Shown one piece after another: positions 1-7,600 of a stretch of 9,590 nucleotides of DNA (position 1 is the first letter of the stretch; each line of letters starts with the position of its first letter). Made by a program: the position numbers and the translations under genes. The stretch comes from Clostridia bacterium. GTDB lineage: Bacteria > Bacillota_A > Clostridia > Christensenellales > Aristaeellaceae. The notes below the pieces were generated by a model, which was not told the origin of the DNA, made no database searches, and saw only the letters and a list, made by a program, of their open reading frames with translations. Where the stretch lies: NCBI GenBank assembly GCA_017397695.1, contig JAFQIF010000212.1, forward strand, positions 1 to 9,590. Reading direction: 5' to 3'.

Positions 1-186
1 ACAAATTCTTTCAAAGCTGTGTCAGAATCAAAAGCGTCGCCTTCGGCTCCTGTTTGATTCTTGCTTATCTGGCGCTTCGCGCATGTAAACGTTGGGCTGC
101 CGCCCAAACCCGCCTGGGGACATTGTCCCCAGACCCCTTCTTCGCTTCGCGGCGGTTTCAAGCTGCTTAGTGAACTAAATATCCCC
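1..186 (+). repeat. Dispersed intergenic repeat, left copy
   Basis: Non-coding repeat lying beyond the esterase terminator. It shares ordered blocks with the reverse complement of 9394-9547: positions 36-50 (GTCGCCTTCGGCTCC), 56-63 (GATTCTTG), 89-96 (ACGTTGGG), a 24-of-24 identical block at 135-158, and 171-186 (TGAACTAAATATCCCC). The stretches between blocks differ in length and sequence. This copy has two internal hairpins, ttgggc/gcccaa at 92-97 and 102-107, and ctgggga/tccccag at 114-120 and 126-132. The first 33 bases recur identically in direct orientation at 9558-9590. The element may begin before the window. I see no credible ORF, so it is more likely a MITE-like or REP-like intergenic element than a gene. 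Whether it is transcribed or mobile is unknown. Confidence 0.8.
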
Positions 187-190
187 AAAG

Positions 191-221
191 AAAACAAAGC
201 CCCGGATTTCTCCGGGGCTTT
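191..221 (-). terminator. Rho-independent terminator of the esterase gene
   Basis: A perfect 11-bp stem, aaagccccgga (196-206) pairing with tccggggcttt (211-221), closes a 4-nt loop. Read on the minus strand it is followed by a T-rich tract (TTTGTTTTCTTT). It begins 15 bp past the esterase stop codon. Confidence 0.9.
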
Positions 222-235
222 GCCTGCATAAGAAA

Positions 236-2044
236 TTACTTGGCTTCCTCGACCGGGGCCGGCTCATACCAGGAAGCGTCGGCGGCGTAAGCGCCGGCGT
301 TCACAGCGTTGCCCTCGTAGTACAGGGTGCCGTCCTCGCCGCGGGAGTACTTGCTGAAGAACTCATACCAGACGGTCTGCGGCTGCTCCGGCAGGTAGAT
401 GTGCGCGGTACGCAGCACGTTGGTGAACTTGACCATCGGCACGCCGTCGGCGTTGGCGAAGGTCAAGGTCTGCCACTGGCCGTCATACTGTTCGCTCTTC
501 TCCGGGGCGGCCTCGTTCACGCCGTTCTGAGCATTCCAGCTCTGCAGCATGGTGACGGTGGCGTTGCCTTCAACCAGCGCCGGGGTGGCAGCGGAGTCGA
601 ATTCGCCGCACATAGCCCAAACCGGCAGCTGCGCGTCGCCGGCGATCTCCAGCGTGGAGAAGGCGCCGATCGGCGCGATCGCAGCAAAGCGGGAGGCATT
701 GGCAGCCGCGAGGCTGAAGGTCATCATGGAGCCGTTGGAGTGGCCGCCGCAGTAGATGCGGCTCTTGTCCACGTTGTAGGCGGCTTCGGTCTTGTCCAGG
801 ATTGCGTTGATGAAGTTGATATCGGTCATCGGATCCAGCTCGCCGGCGAGGGCGCTGAACGCGCCGCCCAGCCACATGGCGCACGGAACGTTGCCCATCA
901 GCGGGATGTCGCGGACGTGGCCCTGCGGATAGATGACGATGAAGCCTTCCTTCTCGGCGATCTCGTGCCAGCGGGACTCCTCGACCATGGACGCATGAGA
1001 AGCGGTGTAGCCGTGGATGCTCACGACGACCGGCACAGCCTTACTGCCGTCGTAGCTGGACGGAACGTAGGTGATCCAGCGGCGGGTTTCGCCGTTGACT
1101 TCTTCCTCATGGAAGGTGAAGTTCTCGGTGGTCTTGTCGATCACGAACTCGACGCGGCCGCCGTCAGCCATGCCCATGAAGCGCTTGTTCTGGCCCGCGA
1201 ACGCGTTCCAGATGGTCTCGGCGGTCTGGCCGCCCTCGGTGCTCACCCAGATGCGAACAGCCTTATTCTCGGCCTCGTAAACGGTCTGAGCATACTCGTT
1301 GGCCTCGGCCTGCGCAGCCTTGCCGGCGGCGACATAGTAGTCCAGCGCGGCGTCGGTCGCGGAGCCTGCGAACCAAACCGGAGTCGGCACGGTCTTGGCG
1401 ATCACGTTCATCTCGACGATACCCTGGGTGCCGTCGGCCGGGAACGGGATCACGACCTGCTCGCCGATGGCGGCAAGCACGTCGGCCGGGACAGCCGGAG
1501 CGTCCACAGCGGTGATGTTGGCGAAATCGGTCGCATATTCAGCGCCGAAGAGCAGGGCCGCAGCGCCGCCCTCGCCGTAGCCGACGAGCGCAGTGTGGGT
1601 CTTGTCCATGGAGAACGGCGCATCAAGCTTCACGCTCTTGGAGCGCATGGTGAAGTAGAGCTGGTTGATGATCGCGCCATCATCCGCGCCCTGTCCATCG
1701 AGATTCCAGGTGCCGTCCACCGGCGCCTGGAACGCAACGGCCATCATGTTCGCCTCGGCAACGGCCTTCCACTGCTCGCCGATCTCGCTGTCGGCGAAGG
1801 CTTCGGCGGTGGTGTTGTCCGGGGTGAGGACGATCGCGGCGTTGGCCCACGGGGTCAGCCCGTCGGGCAGGTAGTAGGTGGCCAGACCAGTATCCGCTTC
1901 AACGGTGATGGCGACGTTGTTGAACTCACCCTTCATCACGCCAACGTACGGATTGGCCGGATCGAAGGTGTACTCGGCCGCCAGCGCGCAGCTCATCATC
2001 ATCACGAGCGCGAGGAACAGGGTGGCAAATACGTTCTTCTTCAT
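236..2044 (-). CDS. Secreted PHB-depolymerase/feruloyl-esterase-type alpha/beta hydrolase with a degenerate second hydrolase domain
   Basis: A 602-residue protein, probably exported: Lys-Lys plus a hydrophobic stretch (residues 1-22) ends in ALA|A, a good signal peptidase I site. A Cys at 19 in MMSC makes a weak alternative lipobox. The C-terminal half (about 296-568) resembles the LpqC/Esterase_PHB family. It has an oxyanion HG at 344-345, nucleophile Ser436 in GHSNG, a probable acid Asp483, and His548. Such enzymes hydrolyse carboxylic esters such as polyhydroxyalkanoates or feruloylated polysaccharide; the substrate cannot be read here. Residues about 60-245 look like a second copy of the same fold in which GHSNG has become GYGEG, so the nucleophile is Gly157. 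The ATG start is preceded by AAAGGA at 9-nt spacing. The gene is monocistronic, with its own promoter and terminator. Codons ending in C (AAC, ACC, GCC) dominate, unlike addB, which suggests high expression. Confidence 0.8.
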   Translation of the reverse strand: MKKNVFATLFLALVMMMSCALAAEYTFDPANPYVGVMKGEFNNVAITVEADTGLATYYLPDGLTPWANAAIVLTPDNTTAEAFADSEIGEQWKAVAEANMMAVAFQAPVDGTWNLDGQGADDGAIINQLYFTMRSKSVKLDAPFSMDKTHTALVGYGEGGAAALLFGAEYATDFANITAVDAPAVPADVLAAIGEQVVIPFPADGTQGIVEMNVIAKTVPTPVWFAGSATDAALDYYVAAGKAAQAEANEYAQTVYEAENKAVRIWVSTEGGQTAETIWNAFAGQNKRFMGMADGGRVEFVIDKTTENFTFHEEEVNGETRRWITYVPSSYDGSKAVPVVVSIHGYTASHASMVEESRWHEIAEKEGFIVIYPQGHVRDIPLMGNVPCAMWLGGAFSALAGELDPMTDINFINAILDKTEAAYNVDKSRIYCGGHSNGSMMTFSLAAANASRFAAIAPIGAFSTLEIAGDAQLPVWAMCGEFDSAATPALVEGNATVTMLQSWNAQNGVNEAAPEKSEQYDGQWQTLTFANADGVPMVKFTNVLRTAHIYLPEQPQTVWYEFFSKYSRGEDGTLYYEGNAVNAGAYAADASWYEPAPVEEAK

Positions 2045-2103
2045 GGGGAATCATCCTTTCATAACAGATTTGCACCGCGGCAGACCGGGGTGCTTCTGAT
2101 TGG

Positions 2104-2131
2104 ATTATATCACATAGAGTTGGTTGTGCAA
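2104..2131 (-). promoter_or_regulatory. Sigma-A promoter of the esterase gene
   Basis: On the minus strand, TTGCAC (2126-2131) is separated by 16 bp from a perfect TATAAT (2104-2109). The start codon lies about 60 bp downstream. The promoter sits just beyond the yjjPB terminator, so the esterase is transcribed independently. Confidence 0.75.
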
Positions 2132-2144
2132 ACAGTACTTTGGT

Positions 2145-2177
2145 AAAAAATAACCGACAGATGGTGTGTCTGCCGGT
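2145..2177 (-). terminator. Rho-independent terminator of the yjjP-yjjB operon
   Basis: On the minus strand, ACCGGCAGA pairs with TCTGTCGGT (9 bp, one G-U pair; plus-strand arms 2169-2177 and 2153-2161) around a 7-nt loop. It is followed by TATTTTTT. It lies about 95 bp past the yjjB stop. I see no other signal in 2178-2271. Confidence 0.75.
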
Positions 2178-2271
2178 ATTATGGATTATATTGAACGGGA
2201 AATGTGAATATGCATGCAGCGTGCACAGGGCAACTCCGGGATAAATGATGGTTCACATGAAGGGCGGCCGC

Positions 2272-2727
2272 TTATTTCTTTTTGCGGGCGGCGGCGCGTA
2301 CGGTCAGCGCGCGGAAAAGCACGGATGTGACCGCGGCGCCCACGGCGATGGCGGCGACAATCTGCACGGCTTCCAGACCGTGGGAGGCAAATGCCTGTCC
2401 GTTGTGCTCCACGATGGCGAGCATTGCGCAGTAGAACGTGTATCCGGGCACGAGCGGCACCAGCGCGGTGAGCAGGAAGATGGTGGAGGGCATGCGCATC
2501 ATGCGCGCGGCAATCTCGCAGATGACCGCGATGACCACGGTGGCAAGGAAGTAGCTGAAGATCATGCCCTGAGAAAACAGGTTGATCAGGATTTCGTAGA
2601 GAACGTAGCCCAAAAGGCCTGTCAGCGATGCGGGGAGCACGGTGTTCATTGGCGCATTGAGCAGGAAAGCATAGCCGAGCGTACCGCCGAAGGCGCCGAT
2701 GGAATGCAGGATGATCTGTCTGATCAC
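2272..2727 (-). CDS. yjjB: Threonine/serine exporter small subunit, YjjB/ThrE_2 family (DUF3815)
   Basis: A 151-residue, highly hydrophobic protein with about five predicted membrane helices (roughly 5-25, 34-50, 57-75, 83-105 and 118-139) and a basic C-terminal tail (RAAARKKK). The helix-breaking VPLVPG at 90-95 and the length fit the YjjB/ThrE_2 family. These proteins form the C-terminal half of the ThrE threonine/serine exporter when it is split into two polypeptides, and they act in the inner membrane with YjjP. The start is GTG at 2727, with AGGAGGT upstream at about 8-nt spacing. It overlaps the stop of the yjjP-type gene by four bases (GTGA), implying translational coupling. Related YjjPB pairs have also been linked to succinate export, so the substrate is inferred, not shown. 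Confidence 0.87.
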   Translation of the reverse strand: MIRQIILHSIGAFGGTLGYAFLLNAPMNTVLPASLTGLLGYVLYEILINLFSQGMIFSYFLATVVIAVICEIAARMMRMPSTIFLLTALVPLVPGYTFYCAMLAIVEHNGQAFASHGLEAVQIVAAIAVGAAVTSVLFRALTVRAAARKKK

Positions 2728-3494
2728 AGCAGCACACCTCCTGTCATAACCGCCAGCTTAAGGCCCGCGTATACGCCGAGCGCCACGCAGCCGGCCAGCA
2801 GCAGCGCCTCCACGGCGCGCGCGATGCCGGAGATGAGGTCGCCGTACATGGTATCGCGTACGGCAGTGGTCATCAGCAGGCCTGTGAGCAGCGGCATGAT
2901 GCCGCCGATGATGGCTGCATTAACGTCGCCGTAGGGCAGGATATGTTCAATGAGCTGGCATAAAAGCGCAGTGATGCAGCCGCCGCAGAAATTGAACAGC
3001 AGCGTACCCATCGCCATGCGCGAAAACAGCGGCTGAATGGCCTGCACCAGCATGCCCACCAGCAGCGCAATGAGCAGCGCGCCGGCCGTGCCGCCGAAGA
3101 GCAGGCTGAAGGACGCAGCCGATACGCCGTAGGCGAGGATCAGCGTGCCCTGACGCCAGCCGGGATCGCCCGCAATGGCGTCCAGTGCGATTTCGGCCTC
3201 GTCGGCGCTGAGATCGCCGTGCTCCACCCGGCGGGATACGTCGTTGATGCGCGCCAGGCGCGAGGTATTGGTGCCCCGGTGCGTGATGCGGCGGATGCGG
3301 GAAAAGCCATTGACGTTCACGAACAGCGACGTGGGGAATGCGACGATGTTTACATCCTCCAGGCCGAGGCCGTTGGCCATGCGCATGCCGGTTTCCTCTA
3401 CGCGGTAGGTTTCGCCGCCGTTTTCCAGTACCATCTGCGCCGCTGTGCAGATGAGGCGGATTTTCTGCTGCTCGCTTTTTTCAAGATGATGCAT
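2724..3494 (-). CDS. yjjP: Threonine/serine exporter large subunit, YjjP/ThrE family (DUF1212)
   Basis: A 256-residue protein. The soluble N-terminal part (about 1-113) carries the family signature NGGETYR (25-31), a VAFPTSLFVNV stretch (51-61) and a downstream HRG (72-74). About five membrane helices follow (roughly 116-133, 136-153, 162-184, 192-210 and 226-247). YjjP proteins pair with YjjB to make a ThrE-type amino acid exporter. The frame stays open up to position 3725, but the ATG at 3494 is chosen because GGGAGA stands 8 nt before it, homologues begin near here, and a consensus promoter lies within the upstream extension. The gene overlaps yjjB by four bases and is the first gene of a two-gene operon. 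No riboswitch or T-box is visible in its leader of about 45 nt. Confidence 0.88.
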   Translation of the reverse strand: MHHLEKSEQQKIRLICTAAQMVLENGGETYRVEETGMRMANGLGLEDVNIVAFPTSLFVNVNGFSRIRRITHRGTNTSRLARINDVSRRVEHGDLSADEAEIALDAIAGDPGWRQGTLILAYGVSAASFSLLFGGTAGALLIALLVGMLVQAIQPLFSRMAMGTLLFNFCGGCITALLCQLIEHILPYGDVNAAIIGGIMPLLTGLLMTTAVRDTMYGDLISGIARAVEALLLAGCVALGVYAGLKLAVMTGGVLL

Positions 3495-3540
3495 AGGTGT
3501 ATTCTCCCGATGCTTGCTGTAGGCGTGATGAATGCTCCTG

Positions 3541-3569
3541 ATTATATCGGCTTTGAACGGGAATGTCAA
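3541..3569 (-). promoter_or_regulatory. Consensus sigma-A promoter of yjjPB
   Basis: Minus strand: perfect TTGACA (3564-3569), a 17-bp spacer and perfect TATAAT (3541-3546). This is a full consensus match and predicts strong, possibly constitutive transcription. It lies in the 103-bp gap after the phosphoesterase stop. No terminator is visible in that gap, so read-through from the upstream gene is also possible. Confidence 0.9.
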
Positions 3570-3597
3570 CGAAGATACGGACGGAAAGAAGGGGTGA

Positions 3598-4437
3598 TTA
3601 TTTCCAGAATTCCGTTGTGTTCGCGCCGTCCGGCCAGGGGAATTGCGCGTCCATCTCCGCCCAGCTCTGCTCACTGATCTGTGTTTCACCCCTTGCGCGG
3701 CTGATGGCCTGCGCCCCGGCGACAAAACGCACCAGATAGTCCTGATTGTGCATCATCTGCAGGCAGACGATGTGCGCCATGATGGGGCAGGCTTCAGCCA
3801 TGCCGCTGCTGATGAACTGCGCGCGGAGCAGACCGGTATCGTATGGGACATAGTATGGACGCAGCGCGGCGGCGTCTTTTTCGAGGGTGAGCATGGCGTA
3901 GGGCGCGGTGCCCGGCACGCCGTCATCCATGCAGCCGACGGAGCCGATGGAATCGATGGTCAGGTTGTCCATGCGGATGTGCGTGGGGTTGTGGCCGTGG
4001 CCGCAGATGATGTGTGTGGGTTTGTCAATGTGCATATCCCTGAGCATGGGGATCGCGCGCTGCGGATCGAAAACGGGAAAGCGGTCGTCCTGGGGCAGCG
4101 CATGGCAGAATGTGACGCCATCCAATTCGTATGTCATGGGGAAGGTGATTTCCTGCGCGGAAAGCATAGAGGCGCCCCAGCGCACCACATCAAAATTCGC
4201 GCCGGCATAGCCGGGATTGCCCGCCATGGCGGAGAGTATATAGCGCTCGTGGTTGCCATGCAGGCAGTGCACGCGTTCCGCCCGGAGCAGAGCGAGCACC
4301 TCGCGCGGACAGGGGCCGAGATTGACCTGATCGCCCAGGGAGAGGATCATGTCCGGCTCATGTTTTTTGATGGCCTTCAGGGCCGCCTCGAGCGCGGCGA
4401 GGTTGCTGTGTACGTCGGCGATGAGCGCAATACGCAT
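3598..4437 (-). CDS. Calcineurin-like metallophosphoesterase (YfcE-like, PF12850-type)
   Basis: A 279-residue cytoplasmic protein with the ordered metal-binding motifs of the superfamily: D8-x-H10 in DVHSN, GDQVNLGP with Asp36, GNHE with Asn62 and His63, His112, and GHGH with His147 and His149. These residues normally hold two divalent metals and hydrolyse phosphomonoesters or phosphodiesters. The short two-domain architecture matches YfcE-like phosphodiesterases, but the true substrate (cyclic nucleotide, dinucleotide or other) cannot be told. Residues about 200-279 form an extra C-terminal region with no motif I recognise. The ATG at 4437 has AAGGAGG 7 nt upstream. The gene diverges from addB. 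I found no convincing minus-strand promoter for it, and no terminator separates it from yjjP. Confidence 0.85.
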   Translation of the reverse strand: MRIALIADVHSNLAALEAALKAIKKHEPDMILSLGDQVNLGPCPREVLALLRAERVHCLHGNHERYILSAMAGNPGYAGANFDVVRWGASMLSAQEITFPMTYELDGVTFCHALPQDDRFPVFDPQRAIPMLRDMHIDKPTHIICGHGHNPTHIRMDNLTIDSIGSVGCMDDGVPGTAPYAMLTLEKDAAALRPYYVPYDTGLLRAQFISSGMAEACPIMAHIVCLQMMHNQDYLVRFVAGAQAISRARGETQISEQSWAEMDAQFPWPDGANTTEFWK

Positions 4438-4459
4438 GGGACGGCCTCCTTACGGAAAA

Positions 4460-4488
4460 TTGAAAGACGCTGTGCTTTATGGTATAAT
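4460..4488 (+). promoter_or_regulatory. Strong extended -10 sigma-A promoter of addB
   Basis: TTGAAA (4460-4465), a 17-bp spacer and TATAAT (4483-4488), with an extended -10 TGG immediately before it. Transcription would start near 4495. That leaves a leader of about 130 nt before the addB start at 4626, containing all three palindromes described below. Confidence 0.85.
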
Positions 4489-4517
4489 TCTGTACAGACG
4501 GCGGCTTTCCTTTGCGG

Positions 4518-4537
4518 AATGTTCCATATGGAACATT
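4518..4537. promoter_or_regulatory. 20-bp palindrome related to parS, with CATATG core
   Basis: A perfect 20-bp inverted repeat, AATGTTCCATATGGAACATT. Its inner 16 bp (4520-4535, TGTTCCATATGGAACA) keep the outer TGTT/AACA of parS but have CATATG in place of CACGTG and a G for A at position 12. It lies 37 bp, centre to centre, from the next palindrome. It could be a degenerate or variant ParB site, the target of another dimeric regulator, or an RNA hairpin in the leader. Confidence 0.5.
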
Positions 4538-4556
4538 TTGACCGGCGAGCGGCGGA

Positions 4557-4572
4557 TGTTTCACGTGAAACA
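4557..4572. promoter_or_regulatory. parS: parS site (ParB/Spo0J binding)
   Basis: TGTTTCACGTGAAACA is an exact match to the Firmicutes parS consensus TGTTNCACGTGAAACA. The symmetry extends to 24 bp (4553-4576). ParB dimers load here as CTP-dependent clamps to organise and segregate the chromosome origin region. It lies in the addB leader. Confidence 0.88.
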
Positions 4573-4596
4573 TCCGAAGGAGAATAGCTGCAGAAA

Positions 4597-4612
4597 TGTT
4601 TCACGTGAAACA
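4597..4612. promoter_or_regulatory. parS: parS site (ParB/Spo0J binding), second copy
   Basis: A second exact TGTTTCACGTGAAACA, 40 bp centre to centre from the first. It overlaps the ATG at 4596 and would encode MFHVKQ if that start were used. Only the inner 16 bp are symmetric here. Confidence 0.88.
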
Positions 4613-4625
4613 AAGGGGGCGCGTT

Positions 4626-7600
4626 ATGAAGGTCATCACTGCAAGGCCGCATCGCCTGCTCGATGTGTGCATCCGCCGCATTGGTGCGCTGGCTGCGCAG
4701 GGAGAGGGATGCATGTTCGTCGTGCCTTCGCAGTATACCTTGCAGGCGGAGATCGAGATCATGACGCGGCTTGAGCTTCAGGGCTCGTTTCTGATCGACG
4801 TGCTTTCGCCATCCAGGCTGAAGGGCCGAGTATTTGAGCGTGCGGGCCAGCCGGACAGGGTGATCTTCGATGAGCGCGGCAAGTGCATGGTGCTCAGCGA
4901 GGTTATCGAGCAGGAAAAGGATCACCTGAGCGTATACCGCGCGGCAGCGCAGCAGGCTTCGCCAGGGCTGGCGGCCAAGTTTTCTGCGCTGATTGCGGAT
5001 TTTAAGCGGAGCGGAAGAACGGCGCAGGATATCGCGGACAGCATTGCGGCGATGGACGATGCGCAGCGCAGGCAGCCGGCGGGCGAAAAGCTTGCCGACG
5101 CCGCCAGAATCTACGCGGCCTATGAGCAGCGCATGGCGGGCCGCCTGGCAGACGCGGAGGATGTATCCATGGAGATGCGCGTGCGCATGGAGCGGTCCGG
5201 CGTGCTGCGCGGGCAGCATGTGTTCGTATACGGGTTTGACATGATTACGCCAACCTTTGCGGCAGAGTTGGTGCATATGGCGCGCCTGGCAAAGTCGCTT
5301 ACGCTGGCGGTAGAGACGGACGATAACAGCGCGATGGACGGCAGGCTCTTTGCGCCGGTGAATTTTTCATTGGAGAGGCTCGCAAAGCTGGCGGCGGACG
5401 CGGGCGTGTCCGTCGTGCGCGAGCGCGTCGAGGCCGAGCTTGCTGCGCCGGCAGATATACGCGTCATGGAGCGCAGGCTCTTTGCGCTGGGCGCAAGGCC
5501 GGAAGACGATAAGCCGCAGCATATAGAGGTGCATGCGGTCAGTTCCATGCGCCAGGAGGTGCACACGGCGGGCGCACGCATGCGCGCGATGATGGCGCAG
5601 GGCGCAGATACGGCGGAGATGGCGCTGGTGTATCCTCGGGGAGGCGGCTATGCGCCGCTGCTGGAAAACATTCTGCCGCAGTACGGCGTAAGCGTATACA
5701 TTGCGAAAAAGCGCCCGGCGGGCGCACACCCGCTGAATCGATTTGTGCTTTCGGCGCTGTCGGCGGCGGGCAGCTGGCGCACGGCGGATATTGTGGAATG
5801 CATCCAGTCCGGCTTCATGCATCTGGAGCAGACGCAGGCGGACGCGCTGTGCGACTATGTCGAGGGCATGGACATACGCGGGGAGGGCTTCAAAAAGCCA
5901 TTCCGCTACCACAAAGAAAAGGATGAACAGGCGCTTGCCGCGCTCAACGAAAGCCGCGCAGCAGTAGCGGATGTACTCGTGAGCCTGCAGAAGGCGCTTT
6001 CCGCGGCAAAGAACGCGGATGATACGATCGCGGCGGTGCTTGCGCTGCTGGAGGACGTCGGAGCATTTGACACGCTGGGTGCAATGCGCGATGCGCTGAT
6101 TGGCGAGGGCATGCATGAGGAGGCGGAGGACTGCGCGCAGGTATGGAACCTGCTCATGGAGACGCTGGACCAGCTGCATACGCTGCTGGAGGGCTCGAGC
6201 GCACCGGGCAGGCTCGTGCAGCGGCTGCTGGAGAGCGGCCTTGCCGCGCTGGAGCTGTCGGCGCTGCCGCCGGCGGACGGCGCGGTGATCTGCGGCGAGA
6301 TCGGCAATGTGCGCACGGCGCAGGTGAAGACGCTCTTTGCCGTGGGCATGAACGACAGCGCGGGTATGCAGGGCGACGGACTGCTTTCCACCCGGGAGCA
6401 GGACGAGGTCGCGGCAGCAACGGGCGCATATCTGGGCATGAGCCTGGCGGAGCGTGCGGCGCTGGCACAATTGGACGAGCTCAAGGCGCTCTCTCTGGCG
6501 GGAGAACGGCTGATCATCTCCTATGCGCTTGCGGATGAAACCGGGCGCGCGCTGCGCGAGGGAACGGCGGTACAGGCGCTCAGACGGCTGTTTCCGAAGA
6601 TGGAAATCGGCGGCGGCTTGCTCAGCCGGGAGCGGGAGATGATGCTCACCGCACCGGAAAGCGCCATGGAGGCGCTGTCCGTGCAGCTTTCCGCTGCAGC
6701 GGACGGCAGGGAGGAACTGAGCGAGCGCTGCGCACAGGCCTATGCCGCGCTGGTGCAAAGCGAAGCGGGAAGGGAACGCCTGCTTGCCATCACGCGCAGG
6801 CTGGGCGATCAGGCGGATAAGCGCCTGCCCGGCGCGCAGGCCAGGGCGCTGTATGGCCGCCCGGTGATGAGCGTGTCGCGGCTGGAGACGTTTGCGCAGT
6901 GCCCGTATAGGCACTTTGTTCGTTACGGCCTTGCGCCGCGGGAGCCTCTGCAGCCAGGCGTGGACAGGGCTGAACTGGGCACGCTCTACCATGAGGCAGC
7001 GGAGCGCTTTACGCTGGCGCTGACGGCGCTGCCGCAGTTCCCGGATGTGGACGAAGGCGTCTGCGACAGCCTGATGCAGGAGACGATCGCACCGCTGATT
7101 GCGGATTGGCGGCGCTCGCCGCTGGGCGAGAGCGAGCGCGGGGCGGCGATTGCCCGGCGTATCGGCAAAACGGCGCAGCGCGCGGCGCGCAGCATTGCGC
7201 AGCAGTTTGCGGGCAGCCGGTTCAGACCCATGCAGTTTGAAATGGTTTTCGGCAAAAAAGGCGCCGCGCCCATCATGCTGGAACTGGCGGACGGCAGCTT
7301 TGTGTATCTGCAGGGAAGGATTGACCGCATCGACGTGCTCGATGGGGAGACGAAGTGCATTCGTGTGATCGACTACAAATCAGGCACGAAGAAATTCGAC
7401 CCGACCATGGCGTACTACGGCATCCAGCTGCAGCTGCTGCTGTATCTGGCGGCGGCGCTTACGCAGGCGGAGGGCGCGCAGGCGGCGGGCTTTTTCTACT
7501 GCCGCATTGCCGATCCGACGATTAAGACCGAATCGCGTATCCGCGAGGAGGTGGAAAAGCAGATCGCCCGCAAGCTCTCACTGCACGGCATATCGCTCAG

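Noticed and set aside
401..2146. Long plus-strand open frame (581 codons) opposite the esterase
   Set aside because: It is antisense to a gene with clear signal peptide and catalytic motifs. The translation is His/Gly/Arg/Val-rich low-complexity with no motif, as expected from GC-rich codon bias on the other strand.
3495..3725. N-terminal extension of the yjjP-type protein up to 3725
   Set aside because: The extension is Arg/Pro-rich, overlaps the upstream gene's end, and contains a perfect TTGACA-N17-TATAAT promoter. The ATG at 3494 has its own ribosome site.
4440..4560. Minus-strand promoter for the metallophosphoesterase
   Set aside because: Only weak pairs such as TTCCGC-N17-TGTACA could be found; not good enough to annotate.
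4358..4573. Minus-strand ORF beginning MFHVKH, overlapping the phosphoesterase start
   Set aside because: It starts inside the parS palindrome and then runs through the divergent promoter region and into the phosphoesterase in another frame; an artefact of parS read as codons.
4519..4587. A 22-residue ORF (MFHMEHFDRR...) in the addB leader, a possible leader peptide
   Set aside because: No Shine-Dalgarno precedes it, and its codons are dictated by the two palindromes (FHMEHF and DVSRETS are just these sites read in frame).
5367..6992. 541-codon minus-strand open frame opposite addB, and a 382-codon one at 8045-9193
   Set aside because: Both are Arg/Ala/Leu-rich shadows of well-supported genes, without family motifs or ribosome sites.
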